From Punica granatum (Eukaryota > Streptophyta > Magnoliopsida > Myrtales > Lythraceae): DNA of 64,000 nucleotides. A program made the position numbers and the translations under genes. This document shows positions 56,882-64,000 of this stretch, in pieces (position 1 is the stretch's first letter; each line of letters begins with the position of its first letter). The stretch lies in contig NC_045128.1 in NCBI RefSeq assembly GCF_007655135.1, positions 19,996,811-20,060,810 on the forward strand, written 5' to 3'. The notes under the pieces were generated by a model. The model was not told the origin of the DNA, did no database searches, and saw nothing but the letters and a program-made list of their open reading frames with translations.

Positions 56882-59800
56882 TGTACGGACCCGAATGTGG
56901 ACTCTCGTCGGGGCCCGCATCGCGGGCTTTTGGATCGCGCGGCTTGGTCGGAACGTCCACCTTCCCATGGGGACACGCGTTGGACACGCGTGAGAGAAGG
57001 AGTCGCCACTTATCATTTTACGACCCGAAGGTCGAGGGCGGATAAGTTACTCGGGGTCTAGGGGTATGGAACACCTAGTTTGTTGTTAAGGCATTGATCT
57101 GTGCGGAACCGGAAAGTCCGTGTTCGGGGGTTCATGTTACGTGCGGGCCTATATCCCGCACGCCCTTTCGGTACTCTGGTTTGCTAGGCTTGCATGTTTT
57201 ATTATTTACCGCGTGAATTAAGCTGCACTCGGCTCGCACGTTTTGACACCGGAGATTCGAGGAACCAAACGATGTCGGTTGGGAAGCCGGGAGAGAAGTA
57301 AACCTATATGTCAGGGAATTGGTTCACAATCTTGCGTTACAGTTCATCGAACCATGGAGGTTGAATCCCTGCGTGAACCAGAACCGCGAAATCTTGGATT
57401 TACTTGTGTCTGGGCAAGCATTAAACCGATTCGATTAATTCGACTCTCGGACCGTTCGCTCACCGACTGGAATTCTTACAGAATAAATGCACCAAATAGA
57501 ATCCTTACAATGCTCTCAAAACAATAAATACAAATTACAAAAGGGTCGAAATCCAGTCGTTTTGCGTTCGGTTATTATTCCACTCTAACTCACCGTGAGT
57601 TTAGGGAAAAGACCGAAGAACTGAAATTCAATGGACGCTCTCACTGAATAGGGCGTTGGACCCTGTGAGTGTTGATTAGGGTGTTGGACCCTGTGCTCGA
57701 TGATTAGGGCGTTGAACCCTAATATTATTCGGCCTAGGGATCAGGCTCGACCCGCATGACAAACAGGTGCGGAAAGATAACACGCAACATGTTAGTAACA
57801 GATAAAGTGTTTGTTATTATCGTGTTTACGTGAATTAACAGATTATTAACCCAGGGGTGTTTTTGCAAGCAAATGCCATATGCTAAACAATCAAACATGT
57901 GCCAACGTTTTAGCATTCGGCTTTGTTTTGAGAACTTGACAAAGAGAGTCAAATCTCAGGTGTGTGGATTGCTTTTATAGTTGTTCTGTATTGTGACACT
58001 GAATTATCACTGAATTAACCAAACTCGTGTTTTGACTCTAGATTTGGAATCTAGAATTCTTCCTAACCATTATCTAGTGTTTGGTTAGGTCGAGTGAAAG
58101 GTTAATCGGCATTTCGCATGTTTTCTGACAGAGATAACCATTCTAGTGACCTGAGTCTATGTTAAGATAACAAAAACTCATCAGTTAGATAAGAAAAGGC
58201 TATGCAGATGAACCTGCACCTGAACAGGTAGCCCATTCTTATCCCGTACTGTAGTGTTTCTGTTATGCTAACCCTAAGGGTGTCGCTGAATTGTGAAAAG
58301 ACGATTTTGCCCTTTATTTGAAAATTGTTTTCAGAAAAGGGGAAAACATCGCAGTGCGGGCCACCTCGGCTTGTAGCCGGTGTCAACCAAATCCCTGGAT
58401 CATCCAGGGTTGTGCAAGAACCCCGGAAAAGCCAAGGAACCGGTCGATCTACCCGGAAGTGATCTAGAAAGATCTTCTGTATCGTGACCTAACCTACCTA
58501 GAATTAGGTAAAAACTCAAGTTAAGACACAGAAGCCCTTTTTAGACGTCCATGCTATATCGGACCGCGTGTTTTGGGTTTTGAAATTGATAAGTTTGAAA
58601 AGGACACCAACGTCCTTTGACGACCCGTCGACGCGAGTTATCAGTTAATGTCCAATTCGGGTAAACTTTATCAGTGTGAAGTGGGTTTAATCATGTGAGC
58701 GTCTCGATTAACCCGTTTGTGGAATTAATGCTTAAGGGTTGTGCCGAATGCATTAATTGTGAAAGCGATTCGTGATTCGACGACCAAGACGATTCCATAA
58801 GGATCGAGGATAATTTGGTCCAATGACCGAAACTACCCTCGTAACCGAATGGACCCGAATGAGTCATCGATACTCGAATCCATGCATGCTTCGTTTAAAA
58901 GAGTCTTTACATGATACTTTAACATAGGCATCGTAAAGACATTGAAGTAAAAATTCACACCATCCGATAAACGAATTAAACTTGAGATAAGGAACTCATT
59001 CTTGACCCAAGGAAGGCCAAGAAGCCCTCGGCTTCATCTTATGAAAGGTGGCCGAAGGTTCTCATGGCTCTATCCGTGTCACAAATGATTTCCTAATCGT
59101 GGTTTAATTATTTTTTGCATGCTCAAACATCAACCGTGATAAATAGCACTCCTTTTTAACAAAAGCCGGCGTTATCACGATTTGTTTAGCTCATTTAAAC
59201 ATACAAACATTCACAAACGTGTTAATTAAGGAAAAGGATAAAATAACACCGGCTTCATGCATGCAATAATGATAAAACAAACTCGGAAACTAACTTGAAT
59301 AGGCTAAGGAGACCGATCTTAACCCGAAAAGAGCAATTTAAGTCTCAACCCTCTCATTTAGAGAGTTGGCCGAGAATTAATTTGCCATAGTCGGGTCGGG
59401 ATAGTCTTCTTTACGATGATCCAAGACCTTTTCCGACATGGTAGCAAGTCATAAGATAGTGCACATGCATAATATAGCATAAAATTGCATAAAAATTAAA
59501 TCTTGCAAATGAAACATGCATGAAACACCATAATACTCCATAGCCATGCAAAAATATAAAAAGCCCCAACTCCTCTAAGTCGAAAATGTTTTACCTAGCC
59601 TCGGAATACGAGGAAAGAGTCGGGGAAGTGTTTGAGAGTCGGGTGACTCGGTGGAACCCTTAAAAGGGTATTCGGGTGCAAGGGTGGACGTGCACGGGCG
59701 CGGTCAAGCACGGTGACGGGCGCTGGTGGGCACGATGACGGGCGCTGGTGGGCACGGACGGGCGCGGGTGGCGCTGGTGACGGGCGCTGGTGACGGGCAC

Positions 59801-62628
59801 GGACGCGCTGGGTGACGGGTACGGGCGCGCTGAATGACGAGCACGGACGGGCGCTGGGTGACGGGCGCGGGTGGCGCTGGATGACGGGCGCGGGTGGCAC
59901 TGGATGACGGGCACGGGCGTGCTGGTGATGGGCACGGGCGTGCTGGTGACGGGCACGGACGGGCGCGGGTGACGGGCACGGGCGCGCTGGATGACGAGCA
60001 CGGGTGGCGCTGGTGATGGGCACGGGCGGCGCTGGTGACGGGCACGGACGGGCGCGGGTGACGGGCACGGGCGTGCTGGATGACGAGCGCGGGTGGCGCT
60101 GGGTGATGGGCGCGGGCGGCGCCGGTGACGGGCGCGGGCGGCGCCGGTGACGGGCGCGGGCGTGCTGGTGACGGGCACGGACGGGCGCGGGTGACGGGCA
60201 CGGGCGTGCTGGATGAAGAGCACGGATGGGCGCTGGGTGACGGGCGCGGGTGGCGCCGGTGACGGGCACGGGCGTGTTGGTGACGGGCACGGACTGGCGC
60301 GGGTGACGGGCACGGGCGTGCTGGATGACGAGCACGGATGGGCGCTGAGTGACGGGCGCAGGTGGCGCTGGTGACGGGCGCGAGCGTGCTGGATGACAGG
60401 ACGCAGGTGGCGCTCGATGACGGACGCTGTGGTGCTCGGTGACAGACGCTGGTGACGCTCGGTGACGGACGCGGGTTGCGCTCGGTGACGCTCGGTGACG
60501 GACACGGGTTGCGCTCGGTGACGGACGCGGGTTGCGCTCGGTGACAGACGCTGGTGACGCTCGGTGACGGACGCGGGTTGCGCTCGGTGACGGACGCGGG
60601 TTGGGCTCGGTGACAGACGCTGGTGACGCTCGGTGACGGACGCGGGTTGCGCTCGGTGACGGACGCGGGTTGCGCTCGGTGAAGCTGGTGACGCGTCACT
60701 GTTCATCCGAGAGCTCCAACTTCACCCGAAACAACCCAAAACGACTAGCAAACGACTCCAAACTAAAAAACTGGGTTCAGAAATGGAATCCTTGGGTCCG
60801 AAACATGTCGTCTATGAAGTTTGAAGAATTTTGGATATAAGTCGGAATAGTACCCGCTATGGATCCCGACCTAAACTCCAAAGATATTTGGCTTGGTTTT
60901 TGGTTTTCATGAAGTTCTTTGCTTGCTGCTGGTTCCTAAGAAGTTGAGAGCATTTTCTAGAGGGAGAAACTAGCAAGATCATGTGTGCTTCATGAGTGAT
61001 TAGCTTAATGACAAGTAGGCAATATATATGTGAAGCTAATGAGCAATTAAGCAAAACAAAGCACCATTAAGGGCCTCATTAGCAAAAGTCGGTTGCCCTA
61101 ATGGAGATGAGGATGAATGTCCTCCATGTATCTTGATGAGGAAGAGCCAAGAAGCATTAATGGAGGTGTAGTTAATGGCTTGAGTGTTGACTAGAAAGAC
61201 CAAAGATATTTTGGGCTAGGTGAGGGCAAGAGAGGAAGAGGAAAAGGCCGAAAACTTTGGGGCAAAGGGCGGTTGCCCTTGGGCAGCCCGTGGGTCCCAC
61301 GGCTTGAGAGGAGAAACCGGGAAAAGACTCGGGTCTCGATTGGTCGCGTATTCGAAGTTCGTGGTTCGAATTGAACGTCGAATTGTCGGTATACGCGTGA
61401 AAACGGAGTTAATGAGCCCGAGATTGACATTTTCCATTGAGAAATGTCCCGGATGTGTGTGAGGCTCGGAAGCCGATTTTGGCCATTGCAAGTGATCAGG
61501 GCAAAGTTGTCCGCTTCTGACATCATATCTCGTATCTGCCTCTCACGTTGGTCATTTTGACATAAGTTGTCAGACCACGTGAACAATCATCCCTTAAGCC
61601 GGTAATGCTAACGTGGGGCCGGAGACGTCCTAGGAGGCCGAGACTGGTTTTCTCAGGATGACTTCTGAGTTGCTTAGGCACTCCAAAGATTACTGTAATC
61701 TCTGTTTGTCGAGGTTAGACCTCCAAGGACTTGAAGAGTGTATCTAAGACCTCTAAAGCACTGTTCGAGAGATCTAGATGAGTTGTGTGATTTATTCCGA
61801 CGATTCCACATTGAGCCTTGAGAAGGCTAACATTGTGTAACTTAAGCATTCGGTGTCAAGTTTCCCCAAAGAGGGCCTCCGGATATGGATTTCCACGGAA
61901 AATGGTCATTTCCGCTCCTCGGAGGTTACTCGGGAAACCGTAAAGGGTTTTGCCGTCTGTTTTGCCCAATCGTGAATGTCTGCTAGAGTTTTCTGGGCAA
62001 TGCGGTATGAACTTCATTTGCCGTAATTCCATCAGACCATTCTTCGGCTATGCTCTTCTGAAGAGGGGTATGCTTGTTTTGCCGTTCGGAAGTCATTTGA
62101 AGTATCTGTGTAACTTCCAAGAGGCAATCTGAAGCATTGTTCATGCTCTGTGTGCTGGGCATGGCCGCATCTGATATTTGGCATTAACTTTTCTCTGGGA
62201 AATCGACATTTTTGGACTTCCACTGAAAAGTTGTCTGTATACAGAAAATTGTTCTGTATGGAGCAGATGATTTGCAAAATGCCTTTGAAGATATTTTCCA
62301 TCTTTTTGGCACTGATGTGGATTTTTGGAGTCCAATATTTACTATCTTCCGACGACCGAGCGAACTATCGGAAAATAGTACCGTCCGTGTAGTACACTGA
62401 AAATGCCGGTTTTGGACATTGTTGATCTCTCTGGTCGCTCTGTTGCCCTTTGGTGACCCGTAGAGTCCTTCTGTCATGTCCATGGGTCATTTACTCAATT
62501 TTGCCAACTTGAGGATGAATAGTGATTTCTTGCTCTACCGAGCCGTTTTCTGTGTTCTGCTCAAGTCGTGACTTGGATCATTGCTAATATCGTTGTTTGG
62601 AATGGTGAGCCAAAATGGGGTGCTGACA
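56882..62628 (-). mobile_element. B2 3' LTR
   Basis: 5747 bp from TGTACGGACCC to GGGGTGCTGACA, collinear with the B1 LTRs but about 620 bp shorter. TATA candidate 61022-61029, minisatellite about 59695-60690, donor-like GGCTAG|GTAAAAC near 59594. Visibly more diverged from the B1 LTRs than those are from each other. Confidence 0.92.
59695..60690 (-). repeat. GC-rich minisatellite in B2 LTR
   Basis: Same array as in B1 but with other dominant units: GGGCACGGGCGTGCTGGTGAC-type on the left and a 22-23 bp TGCGCTCGGTGACGGACGCG-type on the right (60410-60690). ORFs of up to about 350 codons in three minus-strand frames are repeat artefacts. Confidence 0.9.
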
Positions 62629-62845
62629 GCTTGCCCCTCTTTGACTGCTTGCTCGAGTAGAGGATGCAATCAAAGATTTCAAAAGCACCCCAGTTTGATA
62701 GCAATGATCAAGGTGGAATTTCCTATATGGCCCTCTCCTTTTTGCTTTGGATATGTAGGATGTTGTACCTAATAAAAGGGAATATGGTGAGATGCGCACA
62801 ATAGATATGTAGAGTTCGGAACAAAGCTGAAACAGGAAATTAATG
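62629..62845 (-). other. B2 polypurine tract and 3'-terminal block
   Basis: On the minus strand, AAAGAGGGGCAAGC directly precedes the LTR. The next 200 bp are nearly identical to B1 28850-29039. Confidence 0.8.
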
Positions 62846-63056
62846 TCGGGACTGACCCGACGGGGACTGACCCCAATGCAAGGAAGTAGTCGGGACTGAC
62901 CCGAAGGGGACTGACCCCAATGCAAGAAAGTAGTCGGGACTGACCCCAATGCAAGAAAGTAGTCGGGACTGACCCGAAGGGGACTGAACCCAATGCAAGA
63001 AAGTAGTCGGGACTGACCCCAATGCAAGAAAGTAGTCGGGACTGACCCGAAGGGGT
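62846..63056 (-). repeat. Hairpin array in B2 3' UTR
   Basis: Shorter version of B1 28477-28843. On the minus strand the same CGGG-TCAGT-CCCG and GGGG-TCAGT-CCCC cores occur with unit-order differences. Confidence 0.9.
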
Positions 63057-63345
63057 TTGCAATATGCACGGGGCGCATACCGAATGAACCGCATGGTTCA
63101 AAGGCGCCTACCCGGTGGACTTGCGAGGTGCACGAGCGCTTGCTCGGCGGGTTTGCAATATGCACGGGGCGCATACCGAATGAACTGCATGGTTCAAAGG
63201 CGCCTACCCGGTGGACTTGCGATGTGCACTGCGATCCTGAGACGGTGCACGCCAATTAAAGTGCATTGCGGAAATAAATGTGCACTGCGATCCTGAGAGG
63301 GTGCACGCTAATGAAAGTGCATTGCAGAAATAAAGGTGCGCGAAG
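63057..63345 (-). repeat. 96-bp duplication and 56-bp repeats in B2
   Basis: Two copies of the 96-bp unit (63057-63225), then about two copies of the 56-bp unit (63230-63345), against seven in B1. Confidence 0.85.
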
Positions 63346-63493
63346 TAAATGCAAACACTGAGGAGTAGTGTGAGGTGTGGAAGGAATCATTGTGTTTCTT
63401 CCCTTGTTGATTTCGTCCATGTCGCAGTCGATGCTGTGGTAGGACGTTTCATTACTTGCCAACTGATTGCGATGCAACTGAGGCCTGGAGTGT
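63346..63493 (-). other. B2 internal, non-coding
   Basis: Homologous in reverse to B1 27750-27910. It ends at ...GGAGTGT where the A LTR enters. Confidence 0.75.
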
Positions 63494-64000
63494 TGTCAGC
63501 ACCCCATTTTGGCCCACCGGCTTCCCACACGAGGATTCCCGACCGAAGCCCGGGATACTATTCATCGCCCGGCAATCAGAGGCAAAATACGCGGGCACGA
63601 GGTCATGAGCGGTAGGAGAAGAGCATAGCCCACTGAGAAAGGCAGACGAGAGCGGTCAGAAGAATGAACGGACAAAGAACCCCGAAAACCGCGAAGCTGG
63701 CACTGTGGCACTATTCATCACCGAGTCACCGAAGCACCGAAAGGTGCCCAATATGGGGCTTCAAAAATCCCTCTCAGTGCCAAAGTGACCAACGGCACGT
63801 CCGGTCGCATTTCCGGGGCATCCTGCTTAAGCCGGGACACCCCGATTCCCCACGGACGCCTTTTCTGACAAAGCTCCCGGGGTTCGCTCCACTGGCAAGC
63901 AAACGGCCCCTCAAGATAGGCCTACAGGCACCCAGGGACCACCAAGGTCGGGGAACAAGCTTCAGATGACCTTCCGGAACTCGACTCGATTTCCCGAGGG
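63494..64000 (+). mobile_element. Type A LTR, 5' start (continues past window)
   Basis: TGTCAGCACCCCATTTTGGCCCACCGG and the following 480 bp match the first 500 bp of the other A LTRs (e.g. 11862-12360). It interrupts B2; the left target copy would be AGTGT (63489-63493). Solo LTR or full element cannot be told. Confidence 0.85.

Larger units (their letters stand above)
56882..63493 (-). mobile_element. B2: type B element, minus orientation, 3' end only
   Basis: It is transcribed right to left. In the window are its 3' LTR (56882-62628) and the last 865 bp of internal region (62629-63493). Its 5' portion is cut off by an A LTR at 63494 and by the window end. The left target copy would be TACGG (56877-56881). 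Same layout as the 3' part of B1. Confidence 0.88.

Noticed and set aside
63349..63615. ORF across the B2/A-LTR junction
   Set aside because: It spans an insertion boundary, so it cannot be an old gene.
1..64000. tRNA, rRNA, Helitron, DNA transposon or host gene
   Set aside because: None seen; every stretch is assigned to an LTR or interior of the A/B/C/D element group.

Overview
The window is plant nuclear DNA made entirely of nested LTR retrotransposons. I see no host gene, rRNA, tRNA or CRISPR array. The only real coding sequence belongs to one Ty3/gypsy element of the Tat/Ogre group. It is recognised by an extra ORF ahead of gag, a DNG-type protease, a candidate intron between protease and reverse transcriptase, a YVDD reverse transcriptase, a degenerate RNase H followed by a second intact RNase H, and an HHCC/DDx35E integrase. 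This fits a flowering plant with a repeat-rich genome. I cannot name the species from sequence alone.

Three related LTR types recur, all with TG...CA ends. All start TGTCAGCACCCCATTTTGG. Type A (about 4.9-5.6 kb) ends in GTGCGCACA. Type B (5.7-6.4 kb) ends in GGGTCCGTACA and carries a GC-rich minisatellite. Type D is an A/B mosaic.

Layout, left to right:
- 1-1190: 3' part of a B LTR, inserted in an A LTR whose 3' end is 1191-1634.
- 1635-11861: internal region of a non-coding element (C), split by a solo A LTR at 4790-10374 (TSD CCGGT). C's 3' LTR starts at 11862.
- 16540: C's LTR is cut by the autonomous element (A-main). Its 5' LTR is 16540-16628 plus 35427-40266.
- 16629-35421: a complete, young, non-coding element (B1) inside that LTR. 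It has 6370 and 6368 bp LTRs and TSD AGAGG.
- 40267-56881: A-main internal region. ORF1, gag, protease (split by solo LTR D at 45499-50449, TSD TGCCC), candidate intron, RT/RNH/aRNH/INT, 3' UTR with hairpin modules, and a 33-bp array.
- 56882-63493: 3' LTR and 3' internal end of a minus-strand B element (B2).
- 63494-64000: start of another A LTR inside B2.

A-main and the non-coding elements look like a helper/parasite set. They share LTR ends, and A-main and B1 share PBS and a leader of about 560 bp. All three (A-main, B1, C) share a periodic 3'-UTR hairpin block. The A-main copy here is dead: in-frame stops, two frameshifts, a solo-LTR insertion, and Asp in place of the third catalytic Glu of integrase. 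The recent B1 insertion would therefore have needed another source of enzymes.

The most unusual signals are the hairpin+GCAAAAG modules, the hairpin-forming 3'-UTR arrays with pair-preserving changes, and a candidate splice donor kept in every LTR long enough to show it, matched by an acceptor in the leader just before ORF1.
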